In this document: positions 19,384 to 28,225 of the stretch, in pieces
How positions within the stretch are numbered: the first letter of the stretch is position 1
Layout: the number at the start of each line of letters is the position of its first letter
Assembly: GCA_003116975.1 (NCBI GenBank)
Contig: BGKB01000033.1
Coordinates: forward strand, 248,001-312,000
Length of the DNA stretch: 64,000 nucleotides
Direction of reading: 5' to 3'
DNA from: Aurantiochytrium sp. KH105
Lineage: Eukaryota > Sar > Bigyra > Thraustochytrida > Thraustochytriidae
The notes under the pieces: model-generated
The model's database searches: none
Seen by the model: only the letters and a program-made list of their open reading frames with translations
What the model was told of the DNA's origin: nothing
Program-made: the position numbers and the translations under genes

Positions 19384-21372
19384 ATGGGTTCTGCTTTGGG
19401 CGTATTCCGCGACGATCATGAACTCAAGGTGGCCGCGCTGCGAAAGACGCCCTTCTTCGTGCTGTTCTCCGATGAACAACTTGCAGGAATTGCCAAGTAC
19501 TTCAAGTATGAACATCTAAAAGAAGGCGCACTGCTTGGCTCGCAGGCCATGGTCGTGGTCGTTGAGGGCGAACTCGCAGTTTCGACCCTCGTGCCACAAC
19601 AAGGTGACAAGAAGAATAAGGCGCAAGTTTCGGAGCGCCTTTGCGTGAAAGGCCCTGGTGACTTTTTCAGTCGTCCATCACGCGAACTTGTCCGCGGGCG
19701 TGGCTCCTTTCGAGGAGACGTGAACTCGAAAGAGGCGTCGGCCGTCAAGATTGTTGAGGCCTTTGATTTCACGACAATTCGCGCCATTGTCGACACCAAG
19801 ATTCTCAAGCTTGAGCAAAAGGCAATGGACGCCTACCTCGCCACACAAGGGGCTGCGGATGCGGGCTTGCTGCAAACCGTTTTGTCGACAGATATCCGCA
19901 AGCTTCTGAAGAACGTTCCCTTTTTGCGCCAGCTTGAACCTTCGAAATTAACTTCTCTGGCCGAGATGTTTGTCTTTGAGGCTTTTGAAGCCGGCTACGA
20001 GGTGATCAAAGAGGGCGACGTGGACGACGATTCGTACTTGCTTCTTGCGGGCGAGCTGGAAGCGACCGCAAAGGTTCACCACGAAAAATCGCTCGTGCGA
20101 GGAAGTGTACAGACTGCCATTGAACCACCCTCGGGCGGAGAAGCTCCAATGAAAACAGATGAAGAAGAAGTACCGACTGAAGTAGCATCTAAAGGCGATG
20201 CGGATGCGAATGAGGAAAGATTTGTGCTGGGTGGAAATGGGCCTTCCGGTCTGCGTACAGGCAGCGAGGCACCAATGACCAAAAAGGTGCCGATGTTGAA
20301 ACCGGCTCCTTCCATGCGACTCTTGCGGAAAAGCTCGAATCTTATCAAGCCGCAGGGAGACACAGTATCCTTGGGTAAGGTTGCGCCAGGCTCGTACTTT
20401 GGTGAGATGTCCCTCATGGTGCGTATTCCTCGAACAGCATCAGTAACCGCGTCAGAAAAGTGTCTGGTTGCAAAGATTCGCGGAAAAGACTTCCACAAAG
20501 TACTCCAGCTTACACCAGATGTAATGCGCGCTTTCGATCAACATGCCAAGGAACGCATGGTGCGAAAATTGTATGCCTTTAGGCTTCCCTTTTTCGCTGG
20601 GATCGAACGAGAAAAAATCATGTCTCTTGCATCACTTTTTGAGATCAACCAGTTCAAGGAGAACGATGTGATCATGCGCGAAAAGGAAGTTTCGGGCAAG
20701 TTGCACATTCTCATCAATGGTGAAGTTAACGTTTCGCGCGATGGGGAAGCGCTCGTTCGTCTGTCCGAGGGCTCGTATTTCGGGGAAATAAGTATCCTCA
20801 CGGACAGGCCGCATCTTGCGACTGTTTCTGCCAACACAGCGTGCGTAACGCTGAGCATTGGCAAGGAAAAGTTTGGTTCCCTTTTTGCAGACTCTCCGAA
20901 CATGAGCGCTGAGTTTCAGATGCGCCTGCTGGGTCCTCGGGAGATCGAGCTCCAGCACGTTTTGCGCCACACCTTGGGGCTTGATCTCTTTACGCAGCAT
21001 CTCGAGACGGAGTATACGCGCGAGCACCTTGACTTTTACTTTGCGGTTATGGCTTTCCGTGCGGGTGAGGAGGGTGCACTCACTGCTACGGAAATCAAGC
21101 AAAAGTACATTGGGCCCGAATCAGAGACCCCTGTGAATGTGTCTGCTTCCATGTCACAGGCTGTTTTGGATGCCGAGGAGGGTCTTGACATGTTCAATGC
21201 GGCGCACGACGAAGTGTATGCTCTCATGAAGCGCGACAACTTTGAGCGTTTCAAAAAGTCACCTCTTTTTGATGAGCTCATGGAAGCAATCCAATGCTAT
21301 TCGAGTGTGGACCTCAAGATCGACGAAGCTGCATCAACGAGAGCAGACTTTCTGGCGATGTTCGATGCCTAA
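19384..21372 (+). CDS. Triple cyclic-nucleotide-binding-domain protein with C-terminal RGS domain
   Basis: The protein has 662 residues. There are three CNB-like domains. The first (~10-130) is degenerate and lacks a phosphate-binding cassette. The second (~180-385) has GSYFGEMSLMVRIPRTASV near 336 but is split by a Glu/Thr/Pro-rich insertion. The third (~400-520) has GSYFGEISILTDRPHLATV near 463, where the usual Arg after Pro is His. Residues ~525-650 are an RGS fold (LGLDLFTQHLETEYTREHLDFYF; then YALMKRDNFERFKKSPLFDEL). CNB domains sense cAMP/cGMP or related ligands, and RGS domains speed GTP hydrolysis by G-alpha. The combination would let a nucleotide signal control G-protein shut-off; this is inference. 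No kinase or channel domain is attached. Confidence 0.87.
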   Translation: MGSALGVFRDDHELKVAALRKTPFFVLFSDEQLAGIAKYFKYEHLKEGALLGSQAMVVVVEGELAVSTLVPQQGDKKNKAQVSERLCVKGPGDFFSRPSRELVRGRGSFRGDVNSKEASAVKIVEAFDFTTIRAIVDTKILKLEQKAMDAYLATQGAADAGLLQTVLSTDIRKLLKNVPFLRQLEPSKLTSLAEMFVFEAFEAGYEVIKEGDVDDDSYLLLAGELEATAKVHHEKSLVRGSVQTAIEPPSGGEAPMKTDEEEVPTEVASKGDADANEERFVLGGNGPSGLRTGSEAPMTKKVPMLKPAPSMRLLRKSSNLIKPQGDTVSLGKVAPGSYFGEMSLMVRIPRTASVTASEKCLVAKIRGKDFHKVLQLTPDVMRAFDQHAKERMVRKLYAFRLPFFAGIEREKIMSLASLFEINQFKENDVIMREKEVSGKLHILINGEVNVSRDGEALVRLSEGSYFGEISILTDRPHLATVSANTACVTLSIGKEKFGSLFADSPNMSAEFQMRLLGPREIELQHVLRHTLGLDLFTQHLETEYTREHLDFYFAVMAFRAGEEGALTATEIKQKYIGPESETPVNVSASMSQAVLDAEEGLDMFNAAHDEVYALMKRDNFERFKKSPLFDELMEAIQCYSSVDLKIDEAASTRADFLAMFDA

Positions 21373-21922
21373 ATTCTTCAATTTGAAAATCACTCGAGCT
21401 CGTTGTTTTGCCATTGTTCGTCTGTTTGTTTGATTGGTTGATTGATTGAATGATTGATTGACTGACTGATTTTTCATCGATAAAAATATATTCGAAGACC
21501 GATGTCTAAATTACGCTCGGCGCTGCAAAGTTCTCGAGATCCAACATTTTTTGTCAATATGTTTTAGTATTTGCTGGTGTTGCATTCACTGGTGCTGCTA
21601 GTTCATCTGCTCATGCTTCCGCAACGTATCGTGGAAAGCCAAGTGGAACTTTAAGGTTTTGCCAAAATAAAACAAAGCCCCAAGGTCCTCGTTGTTTGTA
21701 CTCTTTCAAAGGACCGCACATGTTTTGTCGCCTGAGACGAAGCCGTATTTGACCCACGCGGTCTTCGATCGAAATTTCACCCTCAAAGAGACAGCACCAC
21801 ATGTTACTTGCTTGGTTGCCGAAATCCGTGCATGTCTCGCTCCACTCCTCCGAGGTACGAAGATGTTGGCAAGCTTGCGCGCGCTCAAAGTTAGGCAAGG
21901 ACTTTTTTTATCCGTCAAATAT
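21373..21922. other. Convergent intergenic spacer
   Basis: This lies between the stops of the CNB-RGS and formyltransferase genes. It is AT-richer, with a GATT-type tetranucleotide stretch at about 21430-21472. Nothing gene-like is seen. Confidence 0.6.
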
Positions 21923-22982
21923 TCAGTTCCTACGCAAATGCCCATTGCCGAAATCAAAGCCAGAGACTCGCTTTTTGCCTTCTACTTGCACCTCGGCAAG
22001 CTCGAGTACCGTACGATCTCTGCAGACAACCTGCAAGCGTCCATCACGTACGACAAATTCGCCGCTCGGAACGTCAGCGTCGACGCTCTCGTTTGAAGTT
22101 ACGCAAAGCTGGTGAATCTTCAGGTCCTTGTCATTGAATTGAGCTACGATACCGCCATGCGCATGGAGTCCTCGCCAACGATTGTACACTTGGTCAGCAG
22201 TAAGCTTGGTAAAGTCTACGACTCGATGCTTGGGCTTAATTTTTGGAGCTTGCGTCGTACCTGACGCGTCCTGCTCTCTTTCAACAAGTGTCCCATTTTT
22301 AATTTGCTCAAGAACCTCTTGGAGTTGACGCGCGCCCTGTTCTGCAAGTCGCGCAGAGAGGGAGGTAAATGTATCACTCGGATTGATGAGAGCGCGCTCT
22401 TGACTAAGGATTGCCCCGGCGTCGAATTTTGCTGGATCGACACGTTGCACGGTGACACCTGTTTCGCTATCGCCGTTCATGAGAGAATGTTGAATTGGCG
22501 CCGCGCCCCTATATCTGGGCAGCAGCGAGGGATGCACATTGACTGCGCCTTGGGGAAATGCTTTGATGACTTCTGCAGGCTGTATGAGACCATGCATGGA
22601 ATCGCGAGCGACGTCAGACGCGGCGTTCAAGTACGTCGAGAGCCGAATCAGGGCACCACTAACTCACCAGAAAATAGCCAAACGAGACGACAACGCCTAC
22701 GTCAAAGGAGGCCCCAATTTCCTCGGGCGTGGGCGTCCAGTCCTCTATGCGAGGACGAATTGACCTCGCTTGCGGCGCGTCGTGCACGCGCAAACTGTGT
22801 TCCTCGGCGTACCCGCGAACCACGCCTTGTGCCGCTGGTGCTCGTCGCGAGTTGCTGCGCCAGCGTTGCCCGGCGGCTGCTGGCGTGACGACCTCGACGC
22901 GTGAGCAGAGCTTGTCCGCGCCGTGGATGCGCCGCAGCGCCGCGAGGCTGAAGTGGTCGGTCCCAAAGAAGAGCACGCGCAT
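21923..22982 (-). CDS. FMT: Methionyl-tRNA formyltransferase, two exons; complement(join(21923..22579,22668..22982))
   Basis: The spliced product has 323 residues. Exon 1 begins MRVLFFGTDHFSLAALRRIH and ends in VVVSFGYFL. Exon 2 begins PAEVIKAFPQGAVNVHPSLLPRYRG. The joined stretch is the family core that holds the catalytic Asn, His and Asp (NVHPSLLP; FDAGAILSQE). The C-terminal domain is the OB-like tRNA-binding part (RVVDFTKLTADQVYNRWRGL). The enzyme formylates Met-tRNA for initiation in mitochondria or plastids. No transit peptide is visible; a stop lies in frame upstream of the chosen ATG, so a targeting exon could be missing. The intron is phase 0. Confidence 0.9.
22580..22667 (-). other. 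Spliceosomal intron (88 nt) in the formyltransferase gene
   Basis: On the minus strand the donor is CTG|GTGAGT and the acceptor is ATACAG|CCT. Removing it restores a continuous formyltransferase sequence between FGYFL and PAEVI, phase 0. Without splicing the first frame stops two codons later. Confidence 0.85.
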
Positions 22983-23275
22983 GGTGGACCGCAGAAAGTC
23001 AGGCAGTCAATCCGTGAATGTAGTAGCCAAGGTCGCTCGCAGCAAAGGCAATGCTTGAGGGTCAAGCTGGACCTTGGACGATGAGGCGTGCGTCGCGGGT
23101 CTCCGAGAGTTAGTGAAAGTCCCCCAACGAGCAAGTCGCGAACGAACGACGCGGAGCCGCCGCGGCGAGACGCACACGCTTGGGCATTGGGCCTCGCGAA
23201 GTAGAGCTGGCGCCGCTGGCTTCACTTCGCGCGACGCCGTGTTGCAAGTGGAACGCACTGGAAAAGAGACATACC

Positions 23276-23746
23276 ATGAGCGAGAACGAGCCCAGCGCAG
23301 AAGCAACGACGAACAAGGGCGACGCCGAGGCAGTAGACGCCAGAGGCGCCGACGCACGCAGCATGAGCGCCCCCGAAAATGCGCCTATTGCCCCAACGAG
23401 TTCATTGTGCACAAAGACTGACGCGAACGGCAAGGACCCAACAAAAGATATCGATGGTGCTGAAGAAGAGGACCAAGACGCACGAGCAGCGTTGCAAAGA
23501 TTGGCAAAACGTGATGCGCAACGTGCAGCCTTCCGCGCGTTTCGCCAGGCGGCGCGTAGATCGCGTGTCGCAGGCTCGATGCGAGCGACTCGGGCTGAAA
23601 CCTCGACTTCGATCAAATTGACAATTCCGGCACCACAAAGCGCCTCGTCTTTGCTGGACGATTTGAGTAGTCTCGGAATTGGGTCAGGAAAGGCTCCTCG
23701 TCGTGGTCGCCGTGGACGCGCCCGTCGTGCAAACTTGCTTGCCTAG
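23276..23746 (+). CDS. Small basic hypothetical protein
   Basis: The protein has 156 residues from MSENEPSAEATT. The N-terminal half is acidic and rich in Ala, Asp and Glu. The middle is a charged helix with many Arg and Ala (RLAKRDAQRAAFRAFRQAAR). The tail is Arg/Gly-rich (RRGRRGRARRA), which could bind nucleic acid. I recognise no family. It stands head-to-head with the formyltransferase gene across about 290 bases. The ATG at 23276 is preferred over upstream in-frame codons because it has a clean ACC context. Confidence 0.45.
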   Translation: MSENEPSAEATTNKGDAEAVDARGADARSMSAPENAPIAPTSSLCTKTDANGKDPTKDIDGAEEEDQDARAALQRLAKRDAQRAAFRAFRQAARRSRVAGSMRATRAETSTSIKLTIPAPQSASSLLDDLSSLGIGSGKAPRRGRRGRARRANLLA

Positions 23747-24363
23747 ATTGTGTGACAAGCCTCGAGATTTACTGGCACTAAATTGTCTTTATGTGGATGA
23801 CCGCTCTATCAAACAAAGTCCCCTTCCTTTCTCGTCCTCCCTTTCAACTTCCTTCTCTTTCCCGTCCTCTTCTTCTTCTTCTTCTTCTTCTTCTTCTTCG
23901 TCGTCGTCGTCGTCGTTGCCGTGGCCGTCATCGCCGCTGCGTGTATTGTTCTGAGAGAAAGTGAAGTTGTGCGGTTTTTGCCTGTATCGCGTACGAGCAA
24001 CATCACCTTCGTTTCATAGCCCAGCATAGCAAACTGTATACGTGTTATTCTTCAGATATACGCTGACGCCAGCCGCGGCGATCGTCCCATTCTCTTGTGC
24101 GCGCACGGCTCGCAATATTTTATCTTTCGCACACCCCTAGATCGAGCAAGATTGCATTATCCAAACCCGAGATACATCGATTGAGGTGCAAGCAAGCAGG
24201 CTCCAACGTGGGGGTTTCCGGCGCTCGCGGAGATCTCGCGGATGCAACCGATGTTGCTGGCGGGCATACTGCCGCTTGCGCTGGCGCCGAAGGTCCCTGC
24301 GCGCGAGCAAGTGGCTATTAACCTATATTCCTTTCTTTGCGACAGTACCCCGAAGGCCAGTAG
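23747..24363. other. Intergenic region with (TTC)n/(GTC)n tract
   Basis: Just after the small basic gene is a TTC run that turns into GTC repeats (about 23868-23917). The rest shows no gene. Confidence 0.5.
23868..23917. repeat. (TTC)n-(GTC)n trinucleotide repeat
   Basis: A TTC run changes to GTC repeats about 120 bases after a stop codon. Confidence 0.88.
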
Positions 24364-24815
24364 GGCTTCACGATCCGCGTGGATACGGGCGACATCGACA
24401 CGGTCGTTAAGGCCATGACTCCGTCGAAAGCCCCGGAATTAACGCACAAGGCCGAGCTCGCCTTTTGCACGAGATAGACGTCAACCACGAGCTGCGCTCC
24501 CTCTGGGGAATGCACCTGCCCTGGTGTACGTCGCCACATCTTTAATGACTTCATCGTTTCCACCATCTACGCGGGCGAGTTGCTCGAAGCGAGCGCCGTG
24601 AGCGAGGGCGTTCGGGAGAAAGCCTGGGCGGCGCTCATGGCTGTGCACGCGGCTGGCGTCGCGCACCGCGACGTGCTGTTGCAAAACTTTGTCATGGACG
24701 ATTCGGGACCGTCCGCATCATCGACTTTGCCCAGGCCAAGACCCGGCGCCTCATCCGCGACTTTCAGAAGGACTGCGACGACTTTTACCGTTTCTTCCCT
24801 TTGCGTCCAAAATAG
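24364..24815 (+). pseudogene. Decayed protein-kinase-like gene fragment
   Basis: Pieces of a kinase-like fold are readable in successive plus-strand frames: a lobe-one-like segment (HKAELAF, then HEIDVNHELRSLWGMHLP), then AALMAVHAAGVAHRDVLLQNF, which is a catalytic-loop pattern with HRD and Asn, then VRIIDFAQAKTRRL, the metal-binding DF segment. The frame changes at least twice and stops occur between the parts, so no intact product is possible. It resembles the fungal/protist kinase-like families where an HxD..N loop is followed by IIDF. It lies just upstream of the TIR-domain gene. It could be a recent relic of a multicopy family; no intact copy is in this window. Confidence 0.5.
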
Positions 24816-25415
24816 AGGCCGCCGCAAGACCAGACGCGCGCCCGCGGCTTTCTCTGTTCTCTCTGTTGCTTGTGAGTTATTTAACAGTTATTGCTCTGTG
24901 GATCGACTTTCCAGGTCCGTGGTGACCAAACAGTCACCGCGAGTCCGTTGTGGCGGCCAGCAGTGCCATCGCTGCTGCAGCCAACCCAGCCATCATTAGT
25001 CTTTTTAGGTCCACGTTGTGTTGTGACATACTGCGTCACCTCCACCATGACGACAATGACGACGACAAGGTGTTGCAGCGCATTCCAGCGCCAACCAAGT
25101 GCCGCTCCTGCGGGTACCTCCTCCACGGCACAACTTGCGTAGCGGTAGACGCCCGGCTAGCAGGTACGCTAGGACCAGTTAGCGCGTGCACGGCGATGTC
25201 CAGCACGAGATCGCCCGAGCGAGGGAAGCGAGAGGGGCACGCGGCGCTGGCAGCCAGCTCCGGCTCCGCGCGCACGAGGTAGCGGGGCCGGAGACTCTGT
25301 GGCCGCAGGCAGACCCGAAACGAGGGAGCGAGCACGCACATACACACGTACACGTTCGGGAGACGAGGCGAAGAAGCAGCTGCAGCGCGGGCACGCGACG
25401 TGGCAACTCGGGAAG
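24816..25415. other. Intergenic region upstream of the TIR gene
   Basis: There is no recognisable gene. The frame of the TIR gene remains open upstream of its ATG to about 25299 but has only GTG there, with a composition typical of GC-rich leader. Confidence 0.5.
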
Positions 25416-27155
25416 ATGGGGTTTTTCAGGCGCAGCCACGTTGCCTTCCGGCGCGAGCAAGAGGGCGCCGAAGAAGCGCCGTCGAGCCCAAAGGAATCAG
25501 GTAAGCGCGCAAGCCTGGCCAAAGCGACCGAGGAGCCCAAGCTCTGGCTCAAGCAGCAACGCGATAACGCCATCGAGCTCGCCTATGAGGTTCCAGACAA
25601 ATTCGTGGGCAAACCCGTGGTGGTCGCCGCCAGCCTGGTCAATGAGCGCAAGTTGATGCAGGACGCACAAGCCGACAAGAGGCTCAAGACATCGAAGCCA
25701 ATGCCGGCTGGTGCTACGCCAATGCAAATGACAGAATTTGCCAAAGAACGTACGGCGGCCATGCGCTCGTGCGAGGAGGCCATGGATCGGGGGTATACTG
25801 CGTACCAGACCAAATTTGGTCAACCTGACCTCAGGCCGATCGATGGCATGGTCGAGTACATTCGCCTGGAAGATGACTATGATGCGGACCAAGAGGACGA
25901 CGACTTGGAGGACGGCAAGCCCCACTGGACCGACCTCAAGTACAGGACCAACGCCAGCGAGACTCCCTTTCTGGCCGAGTCGTCCGGCGTCTTTCATCTC
26001 CGACACACTCCTCAGAATGCAGAGCTGGAAATTTTTGTCTTCTTCGACGCTGTTGACGACAGTGGTGAGCGTAACCTTGCTCCAATTCGTACGCTGTCCA
26101 TCAAGGTCATCACCAACAAAGCCACCTGGGCAGCAATGCTCAGTCAAGAGGGCATGAGCTCCCTTGTTCCTACATTCGAAAGGAACAGTCTTACACATGT
26201 CAGGGACTGGGCGGAGATCATCGACGATGAAGAAGAACGCATCCGTTTGCAAATCGACGAGGTTGCAGCTGAGCGCCTCAACGCCATCATTGCTCGCTTT
26301 GGTTTTATCACGACTGCTGAACGTGAGCGTATTGCTCGTGAAAATGAGGAGCTCCATGCTTTTCTCGAAGAAACCAAGGCGCTCATGGAGAATGATACGC
26401 AAGAGGTGTTTTACATGGGTCAGCTCGTGGAGACGCGCACGCGCCGGCCGGTTCAGTACGTTGTTCTCACTAGTCCGGATGCCGACGACGAAGCCGTTGT
26501 CGCGCGCGAGGCCCTTGGCGAGTCAAAGCAGGTTGGCCAGCTGATCCCCGTCGCCGAACTGCGCCCTTCGTCGTGGACTCTCTTTCTCTCGCATGCCCAG
26601 CGTGAGGCCCAGAACCAGGTTCAGTCATTGCACCTTTTGCTCCGCAACGAAAGCGTCCCTTGCTGGTACGATATGGATGCTGAAAAGCTCGAGGCGGTCG
26701 ACATGCTTCGCGGTATTCGCGACTCCAAGTTCTTTCTTTTGTACCTGACCGAGGGTTATCTCGAGCGTTTCTTTTGCCGTCTCGAGGCCACTTTCGCGAT
26801 GACCACGCAAAAGAAGGTCATCATCGTTTACGAGTCTGACAACCGCCACGGAGGTGGCCAGTACACGGACCTCATTGATCGTTGCACAGCCAAGTTCCCC
26901 GAGTTTCGTGACTGGCTCATGGCGACCGAGGCCATTCCAATGGCTCGCCGTGCCTTTCAGCGGGAGGCCATGATCCACGAAATTCTCAAGCGCGTCGGTA
27001 TCACCAAGCACGTCCTTAGCCGCAACCGCGGCTCGGGATCGCTCACTGAGGCCAAGCTTCGCGGCGAGATCGAGGACCTTAAGGAGGAGGTCAACAAGCT
27101 TTGGAGCGTGGTGGAAGCCCTTCAGGATCAGCTCGCTGCTCAGCAGCTCCAGTAA
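25416..27155 (+). CDS. TIR-domain protein, possible NADase
   Basis: The protein has 579 residues from ATG 25416 (MGFFRRSHVAF). Residues ~386-500 are a TIR fold: SSWTLFLSHAQREAQ, then VPCWYDMDAE, then IRDSKFFLLYLTEGYLERFFCRLEATFAM. In NAD-cleaving TIR domains such as SARM1 a glutamate sits right after the strand-helix region WxxKE; here Glu457 in CRLEATFA aligns by pattern, so NADase activity is possible. A coiled coil closes the protein (EIEDLKEEVNKLWSVVEALQDQL), which may drive assembly. The N-terminal ~380 residues, with an Asp/Glu patch at about 150-170, match no family I know. The frame is open further upstream, but only with a GTG start. TIR proteins serve immunity, self/non-self and axon-death roles elsewhere; the role here is unknown. 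Confidence 0.8.
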   Translation: MGFFRRSHVAFRREQEGAEEAPSSPKESGKRASLAKATEEPKLWLKQQRDNAIELAYEVPDKFVGKPVVVAASLVNERKLMQDAQADKRLKTSKPMPAGATPMQMTEFAKERTAAMRSCEEAMDRGYTAYQTKFGQPDLRPIDGMVEYIRLEDDYDADQEDDDLEDGKPHWTDLKYRTNASETPFLAESSGVFHLRHTPQNAELEIFVFFDAVDDSGERNLAPIRTLSIKVITNKATWAAMLSQEGMSSLVPTFERNSLTHVRDWAEIIDDEEERIRLQIDEVAAERLNAIIARFGFITTAERERIARENEELHAFLEETKALMENDTQEVFYMGQLVETRTRRPVQYVVLTSPDADDEAVVAREALGESKQVGQLIPVAELRPSSWTLFLSHAQREAQNQVQSLHLLLRNESVPCWYDMDAEKLEAVDMLRGIRDSKFFLLYLTEGYLERFFCRLEATFAMTTQKKVIIVYESDNRHGGGQYTDLIDRCTAKFPEFRDWLMATEAIPMARRAFQREAMIHEILKRVGITKHVLSRNRGSGSLTEAKLRGEIEDLKEEVNKLWSVVEALQDQLAAQQLQ

Positions 27156-28225
27156 CTATGGAAGGCGCTCAGTCATCTTGCCTGTTCCTTTCCCATCCTT
27201 TCCCATCCTTTAACCCGTCCACCATGGTGGCTACACATGAACTTCTTTACTTTCAATCTGTTGTCAATTCTCTGTTATACTTTCCACGACGTAGTCGTTG
27301 TCGCTTCCCACTTGCCGCATGAATCGTGCCCAAATTTGCAGAAAAGCCGGCACTACCAGGTGTCTGTCTTCTAAAGTCGATACATATGTGGACAACGCGT
27401 CTTTCTTGCTAAGTGCATCTGTCTCTCCCGGCTTGCGGTCAGTCAACCAGCCGCGGCTTGGAGGAGGCGCCGCCATGGTTACATTCCACCAAGAGATCGG
27501 GCCCCGTTCTCTCGCCACTCGCGGTGGTTAGGAGCATCCAGTTAAGGTGGGTCCTATTTCACTCATATGGTACAATTGGGAGAGTACAGTTTATTTTGCC
27601 TTTATAAATTGTTACCACCTTATTTTTACACCCCTGCTTGCGGTGAATGAATTTCAAATTCAAACGCCTCCTTCCTTTCGCGAGAGAAGCAAAGGCAAGG
27701 AACGCCAAAACTCGATTCGAAGACCTCCCGCGCGACGAGCTGACGCCTTGCCTGGTCGCTCGCTCCTCTCTCTCTTCTGGCGAGACGCCCGCGGAGAAGG
27801 CCGCTTTTGTCGCGGCGGATCCTCGCTCGCCCGCCGGCCCGCCCGGTCTGGGCTTCCGAGTCAACCATTCGGCCATCCACGGATCGCATCGGATCGTCGA
27901 GCGAGTGAACGTAGTTGCTCTCGTCCTCGCCTCGTCGCGCCTCGCGCCGAGGGGCTCGCGACACCGCGCGGAAACTGTCGGAGAGGGACGGACGCTTGAG
28001 ACGCTTATCTCGACAGGCGCGTTCAACGTCGGCCGCTTTGCGCTCGTCGACATCAACTACCTCGCTGGCCGCGAGGAAAAAGGGCACCTTTAAGCGACAG
28101 CAGGAACAGCACAAGCAGGAGCAGCACCAGCGGCTCTGCGGCTTGCACATTGCTTGTTCGAGTGGTAAATCTACATAGAGCAGAAGAAGTCATCTTCGTG
28201 CGGATCATAGAGTGGCGTCGTCAAG
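27156..28225. promoter_or_regulatory. Intergenic region upstream of HOP2
   Basis: Tandem CCTTTCCCAT-like units lie near 27186-27210. The rest has overlapping open frames on both strands between 27559 and 28150, none with a domain. It probably contains the HOP2 promoter, by position. Confidence 0.45.

Noticed and set aside
27559-28150. Overlapping frames of 148-174 residues on both strands
   Set aside because: Mutually overlapping, no domains, and placed where the HOP2 promoter is expected.
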